Assembly: GCF_013464485.1 (NCBI RefSeq)
Contig: NZ_RAUX01000009.1
Location: 98,831-162,830, forward strand
DNA: 64,000 nt
Source: Stenotrophomonas maltophilia
GTDB lineage: Bacteria > Pseudomonadota > Gammaproteobacteria > Xanthomonadales > Xanthomonadaceae
Direction of reading: 5' to 3'
Every line of letters begins with the position of its first letter. Within the stretch, counting starts at the first letter, position 1. The position numbers and the translations under genes were made by a program. A model generated the notes under the pieces. That model made no database searches. It worked only from the letters and a program-made list of their open reading frames with translations, and was not told the DNA's origin. Below are positions 53,507-62,770 of this stretch, piece after piece.

Positions 53507-54591
53507 TGTTCTGATCCCATCTTCATGTCGACAGGCTTGATTTGCGTACCCGGGCGGATGGCCTTGGCACCCGCAACCACGACGCGTTGACCGGCTGAAA
53601 TCTGCCCACTCACCTCGATCCAGTCACCGTGATACTGGCCCAGATCTACTTCCGCCAGCTCGGTCGTCTTGCCATCCTTTGCCAGCCGAAGCACCTGACC
53701 CTTGCCGCCAACGGCAGACGGCAGAACAGCCCGAAATGGCACTTGAAGCCTGGCTGGGCCTGTATCTGTTCCAGTGATCCGGACTGACCAGGTCGAGCCT
53801 ACGGTCGCCGCCTCTGGCACTGCGATGTATGCGGTACGCACGCCGCCTGCATCAACGCGGCCGTCGACACGGAGCACCTTGCTCGCCACGGTATCCGAGC
53901 CGCTGATCAGATTGACCACCTGCCCAACAGCCAGGGGAGCTGTGCCCGGAATTGCGACAGACAGCTCGCGGCCCGCACCATCGACCTGGATGGCGACAGC
54001 GCCCGGGCCCACGGACTGTCCAACCTCAACGTTTCGGGCAGCCACGACTCCGTCAAACGTTGCCTTCAGCGTGGCTTCCCCTTGTGACCAGCCGGCGAGC
54101 TCGTGCTGCGCGCGGGCATTGCGGACGGCCGCATTCGCAGCCGCCAGTTCGGCCTTCGCGGCGGTCATCTCCGCCGGGCTGAGCGCATCAGCCTTCTGCG
54201 CAACATCCAGTCGCTCGACGCGTCGCTGGACCTCGTCCAGTGCGGCCTGCGCGCGTGCGACGTCGCCGGCAGCGGACGCCTCCTGCGCTGCAAAGGGGAC
54301 CGGATCCAGTCGAGCAAGCACCTGTCCCTTGCGTACAACGTCACCCGATTCAACAAGTACCGCGGAGACCTTTCCGGAGACCGGGAAGGACAGCTGTCCT
54401 CGCTGCGTGGCACGCACGGTGCCGATGTAAGCGCGCTGATCGCCAGCAGCCTGTCGAACGGAGGCGACATACGCGGTACGGGCTTCTGCCGTCCCGCTCT
54501 CTGGTGTATCGGAACATCCCGTCATCGCGGACAGGGCAATGGCCAGCGCGCTGAGACGAGGCACCAATGACCAGGTCATATGGGTTTTCAC
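53503..54591 (-). CDS. RND efflux periplasmic adaptor (membrane fusion protein)
   Basis: A 362-residue lipoprotein adaptor. The lipobox is in 'MTGCSDT' (Cys about 26). A barrel-sandwich hybrid with 'GQLSFPVSGKVSAVLVESGD' and 'VGQSVGPGAVA', and a helical hairpin between residues 95 and 165, are typical of MFPs. It links the pump to the outer-membrane factor. It is first in the operon, divergent from the AraC gene, with a 308-base control region. Confidence 0.9.
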   Translation of the reverse strand: MKTHMTWSLVPRLSALAIALSAMTGCSDTPESGTAEARTAYVASVRQAAGDQRAYIGTVRATQRGQLSFPVSGKVSAVLVESGDVVRKGQVLARLDPVPFAAQEASAAGDVARAQAALDEVQRRVERLDVAQKADALSPAEMTAAKAELAAANAAVRNARAQHELAGWSQGEATLKATFDGVVAARNVEVGQSVGPGAVAIQVDGAGRELSVAIPGTAPLAVGQVVNLISGSDTVASKVLRVDGRVDAGGVRTAYIAVPEAATVGSTWSVRITGTDTGPARLQVPFRAVLPSAVGGKGQVLRLAKDGKTTELAEVDLGQYHGDWIEVSGQISAGQRVVVAGAKAIRPGTQIKPVDMKMGSEQ

Positions 54592-54697
54592 GTTCGATTC
54601 CTTGTATGGGTGGTCGGTTCCACAGACCAGCGCGGTGTGGTCAGGTCTGCAGGCGGCGTAAATTTAGGGGGACACCAGGACCACGAACAGGACACTT

Positions 54698-54841
54698 CCG
54701 GACATGCCGGGGCTCGTACAGGTCATCTGGGACAGGCGGCGCACTCAAAGCGGCCATCCGGACAAAGCAGTTCCACCTGAAGCCAGTCAGTCACTTCGAC
54801 GCTGGATCATCGTCCGGACCCAACGGGAGCATTACCGGACA
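54698..54841. promoter_or_regulatory. Repeated CCGGAC(A/C) motif in the efflux/AraC control region
   Basis: CCGGACA occurs at 54698, 54758 and 54835, and CCGGACC at 54814. All are on the same strand in the divergent interval, and the last two are 21 bases apart, near two helical turns. They could be AraC or TetR operator half-sites. No certain promoter was assigned. Confidence 0.4.
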
Positions 54842-54899
54842 CGCGGGGGGCCGTTTAGGCCACGCGCGGTCTCCTGCATTGAAATCAGTCCCCCACGGG

Positions 54900-56057
54900 A
54901 TGACTATGGGGGCTGCGAAACGCCCCTTCGAAAACGTGATGGCTGCCATCTCCAAGAATCTGCCTACCTCCATGGACTGGCGTGAGCCCGGTGAGGAACT
55001 CGCGTTGGATGCGACGTCTCTGAACGCCTCCGATGATCCAGGCTCAACGCACGAATCGCAGATCGCAGAAATCGTGCCGACCGGAGCCAGGGCCATCCTT
55101 GGGCTTGTTGAAGAACGGGGTTTCTCGCCGGAAGAGCTGTGCCGCGGGCTTGGTTTTACGTACCGCGATCTCTCGATGAGAGATGTAAGGCTGTCCTACA
55201 GACAGATGCGCAAGCTGTTCATGCGCGCAGAACGATTGCTGGACGAACCTGCATTGGGCCTCGCCCTGGGAGCCCGGCAGACACCCATCTCCTGGGGTGT
55301 TCCCGGCCTGGCGATGCTCACCTGCGAGACCTATGGAGAAGCCCTGAACTACGGGCTCAGCCACCAGCAGGCAATCGGCGCCATGCTGATTCACACGATC
55401 GAGGAAGCGGGTCGTGAAATCCGGATGGAGGTCCGATTCCGGCGCTTTGATATCCAGCTGGAATCCGTTCTTGTGGAGGATGCATTCGCTGGGTTCGTCG
55501 CCGTCAGCAGGTACCTTATTGGCCCCTCGTTTGCGCCGTTACGGGTCGACTTTTCCCTACCCAAGCCCTCCGATCCGGACGTCTACCGGCGGTTCTTCCA
55601 GTGCCCGGTGCGCTTTGATGCAGGGATCAACCGCCTGACCTTCGACTCACACTGGTTGAGTGTGCGGCTGCCAGGCTTCGACCGGATCAACTCGAAGATC
55701 GTACGCGACCAGCTCGACACGCTGCTGCCAATGCGGGGCGTGCGCAATGAAATTGTCGAATCGCTGTCGAGCCACCTGCGGTGCGACATCGAGACGACCA
55801 CCCGGCAGAGCGAACTCGCAAGCCTGATCAATGTAAGCGAGAGAACGCTCAGGCGCCGGCTCAATCGCCAGGATTCGAGTTATCGGGAACTCCGCGATGA
55901 GGCCCGGTATGAGCGGGCCCGCGATCTCCTGCTGAACTCAGAGTTGAGCATCGCCGAAGTTGCAGACGCGGTTGGATACTCCGACGCCCGTGCATTCCGC
56001 CGCGCATTCAAGCGTTGGGCGGGTTGCCTGCCAACCGAGTTCCGGGAATCCAGGTAG
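54900..56057 (+). CDS. AraC-family regulator (OruR-like)
   Basis: A 385-residue AraC regulator. The N-terminal arabinose-binding-like domain of the OruR/ArmR type covers about residues 60-260 ('ARAILGLVEERGFSPEELCR', 'GVPGLAMLTCETYGEALNYG'). The C-terminal HTH domain contains 'ASLINVSERTLRRRL' and 'SIAEVADAVGYSDARAFRRAF'. It is divergent from the RND efflux operon and probably regulates it. ATGs at 54900, 54906 and 54939 are all possible; I took the first. The preceding 110 bases hold the repeated operator-like motif. Confidence 0.84.
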   Translation: MTMGAAKRPFENVMAAISKNLPTSMDWREPGEELALDATSLNASDDPGSTHESQIAEIVPTGARAILGLVEERGFSPEELCRGLGFTYRDLSMRDVRLSYRQMRKLFMRAERLLDEPALGLALGARQTPISWGVPGLAMLTCETYGEALNYGLSHQQAIGAMLIHTIEEAGREIRMEVRFRRFDIQLESVLVEDAFAGFVAVSRYLIGPSFAPLRVDFSLPKPSDPDVYRRFFQCPVRFDAGINRLTFDSHWLSVRLPGFDRINSKIVRDQLDTLLPMRGVRNEIVESLSSHLRCDIETTTRQSELASLINVSERTLRRRLNRQDSSYRELRDEARYERARDLLLNSELSIAEVADAVGYSDARAFRRAFKRWAGCLPTEFRESR

Positions 56058-56232
56058 ACAGCATCCACCTTGGTTCCAGCACGGCGGGTAGCCATCGGTA
56101 GAGACCGGGCCACCCAATGACGTCGGGGCTGCCGCCGGGCCGTGCTGCCGGTGGTGGTTGCGCGTCTGTAGTCCATTGCACCAGTGCGTGTGCAGTCCTC
56201 TCCAGCCACCCCTCCTTCACCTGGGTAGAACC

Positions 56233-56643
56233 ATGAAGCGCATACGGCTGTTTGAATCGAAACTCGCGGCGAGATTCCTTGAGGTCGATCGATTGGCGCG
56301 GGAAGGCGCCACGTTGAAGAACGTGGCTGAGAACATGCGCACGATCACCATTGCGGTGACGATGCTGATCGTGGTGGGGCTGCTGATGGACGTTCCGGCG
56401 TCCGTCATTCGCGTGGCGGCCATCGCATGGGGGTGCTGGGCACTGGTCTATGCGCTGCTTGCCGCAGCACAAGCAGGACTTCTCTTTGTCCTGCTGCTTG
56501 GCGAGGTGGCCCTGTTGAAGCACATCCTCATCCGAATTGGATTTCTCAGAGGCGCCATTGCCACAGGATTCGCGGTGCTTGTCGTGATCATCATGGCAGT
56601 GTCGTGCGTGCTGTTCGATCCGAAGCACATGTTGCATTGGTGA
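56233..56643 (+). CDS. Small membrane protein of unknown function
   Basis: A 136-residue protein with three likely spans (about residues 36-55, 62-95 and 105-128) and a basic N-terminus ('KRIRLFESKLAARFLEV'). I do not recognise the family. It is the last gene before the transposon and in the same direction as the AraC gene, 175 bases away. Confidence 0.6.
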   Translation: MKRIRLFESKLAARFLEVDRLAREGATLKNVAENMRTITIAVTMLIVVGLLMDVPASVIRVAAIAWGCWALVYALLAAAQAGLLFVLLLGEVALLKHILIRIGFLRGAIATGFAVLVVIIMAVSCVLFDPKHMLHW

Positions 56644-56795
56644 TTGCCGACACCCTGCAATCGTCGGGCCCGGCATTCCGGACCGGCCAAGGCGAGCCCC
56701 GCACATGGGGGATGTTCGACCTCGATTGATTCCGTTCCACTCAACCTGCGAAAGTCATGCACTCTGCAATTCCCTGCTGCCGTAGTCATTCATGA

Positions 56796-56842
56796 GGGTC
56801 GGCAGGGAATCATTACAGAAACAGCCGAATCCGCTTTAAGCC
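56796..56842. repeat. Candidate Tn3-type terminal inverted repeat
   Basis: A segment starting GGGTC and ending CTTTAAGCC lies about 110 bases past the transposase stop. The GGG start and TTAAG-like inner end resemble Tn3-family repeats. Its partner is not in the window, so this is only a candidate. Confidence 0.35.
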
Positions 56843-56949
56843 TTTGATGTGGCTCTGCTTTTGCTTCTGTACAAGATTACGCTGCTGAGGCCACGAAGTG
56901 GCCTATTAGCTCAAAAAAGCCGAAAAAATCGGTCGCGCCTGTCCACTCT

Positions 56950-59934
56950 TCACTCCAGCACCTTGCTGGAATAGTCCAAGGGCGCGATCTCCTTCTCCAG
57001 ATCGAGGGTGTAATCGCCGAACCGGTTGATGTGGCTGGTCCGGTACGGTGACAGACCGGCCAGGATGTCCGGCGACAGTTCGATCCCCTCCTTCCGTAGC
57101 TCGGCCAGTGTCCGGGTCATGCCCTCCACGTTGTGCAGGATGACCATGTTGGCCACCAGTTGACTGTACTTCACGATCTTGCGTTGCTCGTGCAGGACGT
57201 TCTCCGCGATCACGCCTTCCCCGCCGAAGAACACCCATTTCACGAACCCGTTGAACTCCTCGCTCTTGTTGGTGGCGGCCTGGATGGTCTTGCGGATTTC
57301 GATGTCGTCGATGTAACGCAGCAGGAACAGGGTCCGGACCGCCTTGCCCAGTTCGCGGAAGGCGAAGTACAGCTTGTTCTTCCGGCTGTAGGTGCCCAAT
57401 CGACGCAGGATGGAGGACGCCGTGATCTTGCCCAGCCGGATGGAGACCACCACCCGCAGCATGTCGTGCAGGTGCGTGCCAATCAGCGCCCAGTCGATGC
57501 TCTCGCCGAACAAGGCCTGGATGTTCTGGTAGGCCTTGCCGGGTTCGGGCCGAAAGAACGTGAGGTCCTTGATGTTCCGGATTCGCGGCATCAGCTGGAT
57601 ACCCAGCAGGTGGGCCAAGCCGAAAACCGGATAGCTCTGCGCCTGCGTGTCACCGTGGACGACTTCCGGCTGGATGTCGGAGGTGTTGGCCAAGAGGCCG
57701 TCCAGGATGTAGATGGCCTCGTGCACGCCGCACGGAATGAAGTGGCTGAACAGCGCCACGTACTTGTCCGACACATGGTAGTAGCCGATGCCGCCGTAGC
57801 CGCCGTACCGGATGTGGTACTCCGACAGCAGGTTGTCCTCATAGACGCTCCATTTGGTGCCGTCGGCCGAGGCGCTGCGGCCACTGCCCCAGAACCCCGG
57901 CAGATCGAACTTGTTGTACGTGTTGATGACCTCGTTGATCGCCCTTTCCAGCGTTCCTTCATCGACGTACTTCAGGTTCAGCCAGGCGATCTGGCGCCGG
58001 CTGAACCCCTTGACCGACCGGGCCGTCTGCGTCGGACCCAGGTTGCAGCCGTAGCAGAACAGCGTGGTGATGACCCGCCTGGGGAGGTCGTCGACTTGCG
58101 CGTCGGTTCCGGAAAAGGGCCGGAAATGACGGTGCAGCGCCAGCCACTGCGCGGTGTCGATCAGCACGTCCACGATGCTGGTGGCCGGCAACCGCTCGGT
58201 GATCAGGCGATCCACGGTAGCGATCGCGCTGGACACCTCGGGACGCCGTGCCTTGCGCAAGACCAGTCGCCCTTCGACCAGGTCCGCATGCACGTTCTCC
58301 GGGAATCGCTGGTCGACCGCGTTGGCCAGATCGGCCAGTTCGGTGCGCAGGCTGGAGACGAAGGCCTCCGCATCGGTCGGGAGGCCGGAGACCTCGCCAT
58401 AGGCCTCCAGCTCCTGGCTGAAGGTGGCTTCGTCGATCAGCTGTTCGCGATAGTCGTCGAACCGTTCGCTGTGCGGAATGAACAGGTCGCCAGACTTCAA
58501 CTCGTCCTTGACCTGGACCAGGACCGCCAACTCGAAATACTTGCGGTGCATCCACCCCGCCCCGAGGGCGTTGGCCTTCTTGCCGAACACATGCTGGCGC
58601 CAGGCCTTGGACAGCCACTCGAAATCCTTGTCCACGTCCAACCCGAGGGAGGCCACCTCGATCAATTCGCGGCGCTGGTTGCGCAATGCAAGTACGGCGG
58701 CGATCAGCGGCTCCATGCCCGCGTCCTGAGTGGTGGACCGGAGCGTCATCAACTCCAGGCAATTAAGCAGCAAGGGCCTGGCGGTGCCGTAGGGCTGCAG
58801 CATGAACGGCAGGTAGTTCTTGCCGGCGTAGGCCATGTGCTCGTCGCATTCGGCCAGCAGCAGCGAGATGTCGGCCCGAAGGCTGTCGCCGATGGCATCC
58901 ACCCGCTGGCTGTCGGTACCGTCCAACTGGAACGCCTGGAGGACATCCTTGAGCTGGCCGATCAGGTAGTCGGCCCGCTTGGAATGCTCAAGCTGGTAGG
59001 CAATCAGTTTCTGCTGGGCCAGATTCTCCAGTTTGCGCACCTGCTTGATGAACAGTTCGGCGGCATCGTCCAGGGTCTTGGCGTACTGGGCGCGGATGAA
59101 GATCGTGGCCAGCGCATACCGCTTGTCCTCGGTCAGTTCGGCCAGCTCGCTGGCGTCCAGGGCCCGGGCCATGGTCCGGAACTGCTTGAGCTTGGGCACC
59201 GGGATGTCGATCGGCGGCAGCTTTTCGGCCAATTGCTGGAGCATGCGGATGTGCTGCAGGTAGGTGCGCACCTCCTTGTTGGTCGGGCGGCCCGGCTCGC
59301 GTTTGAGCGTATGCCAGCCGGTGTAGCGCGATCCTTCCTTGGCGGACAACAGTTCGTCGATCAGCTTGCACACATCGGGGGCAAGGGCTTGTCCGATGCT
59401 GCGGAAATAACCCTCATGCACCTGCTCGCGCGCACGAATGGCCGCCAGTTCCAGCGTTCGGAAGCCAGGGAGTTCGTAGCGGTGGTGCACCAGTTCTTCG
59501 AGCAGGACATTCACGATGTCGGGAATGACATGCTTGGTCTGTGCCGCCGCGATCGCGACGGTGTCGAGCCAGGCCGTTCCATCCTTGCCCAGCGGACGCA
59601 CGCCGAGAAACTGTCGCAGCAGCGTGACGTGGCGTTGCTTGCCGCCGGAGGTGTCGTAGGATTCCAGTCGGCCCAGCTTCAGGGCGCGACGCAGGCCGGC
59701 CGCTTGGGCGATGTGCTGCCGGATGCGTTCCGGCACCTCGGTCAATTGCGTGAAATAGCCCAGACGCTGGAATAGCTTCAGGTGGATCAGCACCGCCAGT
59801 TGGGTCGTGGGCTGGGTGGTGATGTCCCGCACGAAGGAAAGTTCAGCCGGGGTCGGCGTGTAGATCTCCTCCAGCTCCTTGGCGGTGGGATCGGGCTTCA
59901 GTCGCGGATAGGCGGTCTCTTGAACGGTGGCCAT
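56950..59934 (-). CDS. tnpA: Tn3-family transposase
   Basis: A 994-residue Tn3-type transposase, the normal length for the family. The DDE-type catalytic C-terminal half is recognisable ('DGTKWSVYEDNLLSEYHIRY', 'VVHGDTQAQSYPVFGLAHLL', 'IRKTIQAATNKSEEFNGFV'). It cuts and joins the transposon ends to form cointegrates. The gene follows the tyrosine recombinase gene by 20 bases in the same direction, with AGGAA before its ATG, so both are likely on one transcript with merR. It appears intact. Confidence 0.93.
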   Translation of the reverse strand: MATVQETAYPRLKPDPTAKELEEIYTPTPAELSFVRDITTQPTTQLAVLIHLKLFQRLGYFTQLTEVPERIRQHIAQAAGLRRALKLGRLESYDTSGGKQRHVTLLRQFLGVRPLGKDGTAWLDTVAIAAAQTKHVIPDIVNVLLEELVHHRYELPGFRTLELAAIRAREQVHEGYFRSIGQALAPDVCKLIDELLSAKEGSRYTGWHTLKREPGRPTNKEVRTYLQHIRMLQQLAEKLPPIDIPVPKLKQFRTMARALDASELAELTEDKRYALATIFIRAQYAKTLDDAAELFIKQVRKLENLAQQKLIAYQLEHSKRADYLIGQLKDVLQAFQLDGTDSQRVDAIGDSLRADISLLLAECDEHMAYAGKNYLPFMLQPYGTARPLLLNCLELMTLRSTTQDAGMEPLIAAVLALRNQRRELIEVASLGLDVDKDFEWLSKAWRQHVFGKKANALGAGWMHRKYFELAVLVQVKDELKSGDLFIPHSERFDDYREQLIDEATFSQELEAYGEVSGLPTDAEAFVSSLRTELADLANAVDQRFPENVHADLVEGRLVLRKARRPEVSSAIATVDRLITERLPATSIVDVLIDTAQWLALHRHFRPFSGTDAQVDDLPRRVITTLFCYGCNLGPTQTARSVKGFSRRQIAWLNLKYVDEGTLERAINEVINTYNKFDLPGFWGSGRSASADGTKWSVYEDNLLSEYHIRYGGYGGIGYYHVSDKYVALFSHFIPCGVHEAIYILDGLLANTSDIQPEVVHGDTQAQSYPVFGLAHLLGIQLMPRIRNIKDLTFFRPEPGKAYQNIQALFGESIDWALIGTHLHDMLRVVVSIRLGKITASSILRRLGTYSRKNKLYFAFRELGKAVRTLFLLRYIDDIEIRKTIQAATNKSEEFNGFVKWVFFGGEGVIAENVLHEQRKIVKYSQLVANMVILHNVEGMTRTLAELRKEGIELSPDILAGLSPYRTSHINRFGDYTLDLEKEIAPLDYSSKVLE

Positions 59935-59954
59935 CGAATTCCTGGGGGCTCAGG

Positions 59955-61229
59955 TCAATCCCAGTGGCGGCCGTCGTCGCCGATCAGGGACGCTTCCAGG
60001 AAACATTGGTGGGTATCGGCCATCCGATGCAGGTCATCCAGCAAGGTGGCCAGGACTTCATCCAGATCCCGGTCCGGGTCGGGTGCCACGGCGAGGCGGT
60101 ATTCGGTGCCTTCCGCGTTCAGGCGTTGGGCCTGGAACGGAGCTAGGCAGATTTCCTCGATACGCCCGCGCGCCTTGGCCACGCCGCGGCCGCTGCGGGC
60201 GAAGGGCGTCAGCAACAGGCGCAGGCTCACCGTGTAAGTCGGTGTCGGTTCGGGCGCTGGCGCCGGCAGTGCCGGCGGCGCGGGAGCTGCCACCGGTCCC
60301 GGCAGGCTGGCTTCGATGCGCTGGCGCGCGAAAGGATCGCCGCCGTCGATGTAGCGCATGGCCGAGTGCACGTCGCGCCAGCCGACGTACTCCATCAGCC
60401 CCTTCACGTCCCAACCGTTGGCGTTGGCCCAGCCGGCAAAGCCGCGGCGCAGCGAGTGGCTGCTGTACTCCTCCGCATCCGGCAAGCCAGCGGCGGTGAG
60501 CAGATGGCGCAGCAGTGGGATCAGGCTGTTGGGATGCAGCGCCTCGTCCGCGACATGGCCCCAGCGATCAACGGCGCGGAACAGCGGCCCCTCGGTCAGT
60601 CCGGCCGCGTCGATCCACTCCCAGGTCGCGGTCACCGGGCACAGCCGCGACAGCGCCGGCACCTTGTACGTGTTGCCCTGCGCCTGCCGGTCGCCCTTGC
60701 TGCGAGGCAGGAAACAGGTCATCCCCTCACCGGTGACCAGGCGCAGGTGCTCGACCTGCACACGGATCAATTCGTCGCCGCGGAAGCCGCGCCAAAAGCC
60801 AAGCAACAGCAAGGCCCGGTCGCGCTGATGGCGCAGTTCGTCCGCGCGGGCACCGCGACCTCGCGCCGCCGCGATCGCGCCCGCTAACCAGTCATCCACC
60901 TGCGCCAGCCGGGTCAGCTGCAGCGGTTCGGCCTGCTTCTCCACCGACGGATGCAGCGTCTGGATACCCTTGAGTACCTTGCGCACCAGCGGCGCCCGCG
61001 TCGGATCCACGAAGCCGTGTTCGCGATGCCAGCCCGCCAAGGCCGCAAGGCGGTGCCGCAGCGTGTTGGTGGAGAGCTGACCCGCGTGGTCGGCCAGGTA
61101 GCGGGCCACGCTGTCCGGCGTGGCTGGCAGATGCCCGCCCCATTCGACCTCGAAGTGGCGCAGCGCCGAGGCGTAGCTGCGCTGCGTGTTTTTGCGTTCG
61201 GCGGCCTCCAGGTACCGTTCCAGAGTCAT
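59955..61229 (-). CDS. Tyrosine recombinase (transposon cointegrate resolution)
   Basis: A 424-residue tyrosine recombinase. The N-terminal SAM-like domain ('RKNTQRSYASALRHF') is followed by the catalytic domain with Arg in 'WRGFRGDELIRVQVEHL', 'HSLRRGFAGWA' (H-x-x-R), a His/Trp in 'GWRDVHSAMRY' and the nucleophile Tyr in 'MRYID'. A C-terminal extension of about 100 residues ends the protein. In Tn3 relatives such enzymes resolve cointegrates in place of the usual serine resolvase. Its start overlaps the merR stop (ATGA), so translation is coupled. Confidence 0.85.
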   Translation of the reverse strand: MTLERYLEAAERKNTQRSYASALRHFEVEWGGHLPATPDSVARYLADHAGQLSTNTLRHRLAALAGWHREHGFVDPTRAPLVRKVLKGIQTLHPSVEKQAEPLQLTRLAQVDDWLAGAIAAARGRGARADELRHQRDRALLLLGFWRGFRGDELIRVQVEHLRLVTGEGMTCFLPRSKGDRQAQGNTYKVPALSRLCPVTATWEWIDAAGLTEGPLFRAVDRWGHVADEALHPNSLIPLLRHLLTAAGLPDAEEYSSHSLRRGFAGWANANGWDVKGLMEYVGWRDVHSAMRYIDGGDPFARQRIEASLPGPVAAPAPPALPAPAPEPTPTYTVSLRLLLTPFARSGRGVAKARGRIEEICLAPFQAQRLNAEGTEYRLAVAPDPDRDLDEVLATLLDDLHRMADTHQCFLEASLIGDDGRHWD

Positions 61230-61657
61230 GGACGACACTCCGGATCCGCACACGGAGTCGGATTGTTATCTGTGCGCCGCAGCGCCCCCAGAATGGTGCA
61301 GGTTCCGCGCTCGCCGCCGGCACACTGGGCGATCACCCGCTCCAACTCGCCGGCCATGCGGGTCAGCGCCTCGATCCGCTGGTGGATGTCGGCCAGATGT
61401 GCACGCGCCAGTGCATCGACGTCGCCGCACGACAGCTTCGGATCGTCGTTCAGGCGCAGCAGGCTGCGGATCTCCTCCAGGCTGAAACCCAGTTCGCGCC
61501 CGCGGCTGATGAACCGCAGCCGCTCGACATCGGCCGGCGCGTAGGCGCGGTAGCCGCTTCCGGTTCGCGTCGGCCGCGGCATCAGCCCGACACGTTCGTA
61601 GTAGCGGATGGTCTCCAGGTGGCAGCCACTGGCGGCTGCCGCTTCGCTGATCTTCAC
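61226..61657 (-). CDS. MerR-family metal regulator of the transposon
   Basis: A 143-residue MerR regulator. The HTH ('SEAAAASGCHLETIRYYERVG') begins at the third residue. Cys are in 'KLSCGD', 'IAQCAGGERGTC' and 'TPCADPECRP', the last a C-terminal Cys pair. The GTG at 61657 is chosen because ATG is out of frame there. It diverges from the CDF exporter, and the 19-bp-spacer promoter lies between. Unusually its stop overlaps the start of the recombinase gene, so recombinase and transposase may be read from the merR transcript. Confidence 0.83.
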   Translation of the reverse strand: MKISEAAAASGCHLETIRYYERVGLMPRPTRTGSGYRAYAPADVERLRFISRGRELGFSLEEIRSLLRLNDDPKLSCGDVDALARAHLADIHQRIEALTRMAGELERVIAQCAGGERGTCTILGALRRTDNNPTPCADPECRP

Positions 61658-61661
61658 ATGC

Positions 61662-61692
61662 TTGACTCCGTAGCTGCTACAGACTTTATCCT
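61662..61692 (+). promoter_or_regulatory. MerR-type promoter/operator of the transposon CDF gene
   Basis: TTGACT (61662-61667) and TATCCT (61687-61692) have a 19-bp spacer. CCGTAG (61668-61673) and CTACAG (61677-61682) form the dyad with a 3-base centre. Confidence 0.75.
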
Positions 61693-61746
61693 TCGCCGCA
61701 TTCCGCTGCCACCCTGGCCGGATGGCATCTGTTCGACGAGGACCCG

Positions 61747-62364
61747 ATGAGCGATTGCGGCTGTCACCACGAGGCAAAGAACGCGCAGGAACGGCGTGTG
61801 CTGAAGATCGCCCTGGTGCTCAATGCCGTCATGGCGGTGATCGGCGGCCTTGCCGGCTGGATCGCCCAGTCGACCGGCCTGCTGGCCGACGCCCTGGACA
61901 TGCTGTCCGACGCCACCGCCTACGCGATCGGCCTGGTGGCCATTGGGCGCACCGCCCGATTCAAGGCGAACGCGGCCTGGCTCAGTGGCAGCGTGCTGCT
62001 CGTGCTCGGTATCGGCGTTCTGGTGGAGGTAGGCCGGCGCGTCGTCTATGGTGCCGAGCCGCTCAGCGGCTGGATGATCGGCACGGCCCTGCTGTCGCTG
62101 GTGGTCAACGTCACCGTGTTGCGTCTGCTCGCTCCGCTGAAGGCCGGTGAAGTCCACCTGCGCGCCACGTGGTTGTTCACCCGTGCGGATGTCGTGGCCA
62201 ACATCGGCGTCATCCTGGCCGGCGTATTGGTCCTCTGGCTGGCCACTCCGTACCCGGACTACGTCATCGGCACCTTGATTGGCTTGTACGTGATCAAGGA
62301 AGCCATCGAGATTCTCGGCGATGCCCACCGGGCCCGCGCCGCATCGAAGCCGCCCGCCGCATGA
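61747..62364 (+). CDS. Cation diffusion facilitator-type metal exporter
   Basis: A 205-residue protein with six likely spans. The N-terminus 'MSDCGCHHEAK' is Cys/His-rich. Metal-site motifs are 'DALDMLSDATAY' and 'FTRADVVANIGV', the same positions as in the exporter at 33338. It would export divalent metal such as Zn, Cd or Co. It is divergent from merR and under the promoter at 61662. Its stop overlaps the start of the next gene (ATGA). Confidence 0.87.
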   Translation: MSDCGCHHEAKNAQERRVLKIALVLNAVMAVIGGLAGWIAQSTGLLADALDMLSDATAYAIGLVAIGRTARFKANAAWLSGSVLLVLGIGVLVEVGRRVVYGAEPLSGWMIGTALLSLVVNVTVLRLLAPLKAGEVHLRATWLFTRADVVANIGVILAGVLVLWLATPYPDYVIGTLIGLYVIKEAIEILGDAHRARAASKPPAA

Positions 62365-62717
62365 CCTTGCACCGCGCCCGGTTCGCCCCCCATCGCTGGC
62401 TGATGCTGGCGATCCTGGCGCTGGGCTTGGTGGTGCAACCCATCCTGGGCTCGGTCAGCGAATTGCACGAACTGACCCATGACGTGGCCGGCACGCATGG
62501 CAGCGAGGAAACCCTGACCGCCGGTGAAGACGACACGGCCGGCGCCTTGCACGTGGTGCATCACTTCGCCCATTGCTGCGGCCACGCGGTGCCGACGGCC
62601 GCTGCGCCCGTGGTCTTCTCCCAAATCAGCCACATCGAACCCACGAGTCTGACGGCGTCGCGCCGTGTGCCCAGCGGGCGATGGCTCGCACCTTTCCGAC
62701 CTCCGATCGCAGCCTGA
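62361..62717 (+). CDS. Small exported His/Cys-rich protein (CzcI-like)
   Basis: A 118-residue protein with a hydrophobic N-terminal signal ('WLMLAILALGLVVQPILG') and a middle rich in His and Cys ('GALHVVHHFAHCCGHAVP'), ending in 'FRPPIAA'. The position before a czcC-like gene and the 'RPPI' end resemble small CzcI-type proteins of czc operons, thought to bind or sense metal in the periplasm. The ATG overlaps the exporter stop by 4 bases. Confidence 0.68.
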   Translation: MTLHRARFAPHRWLMLAILALGLVVQPILGSVSELHELTHDVAGTHGSEETLTAGEDDTAGALHVVHHFAHCCGHAVPTAAAPVVFSQISHIEPTSLTASRRVPSGRWLAPFRPPIAA

Positions 62718-62770
62718 CGACTCGCCGGCGTTGTGCCGGGTCTCTGGCCCTTTCCGATTGGAGTGTTTCC

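Noticed and set aside
56768-56810. Inverted repeat ATTCCCTGC ... GCAGGGAAT near the transposon edge
   Set aside because: It could be a terminator or part of the target region; it does not match the expected start of a Tn3 terminal repeat on both arms, so I did not use it as the boundary.
57133-59775. Plus-strand open frame of 880 codons opposite the Tn3 transposase
   Set aside because: The transposase on the minus strand is intact and recognisable; the antisense frame shows no family motif.
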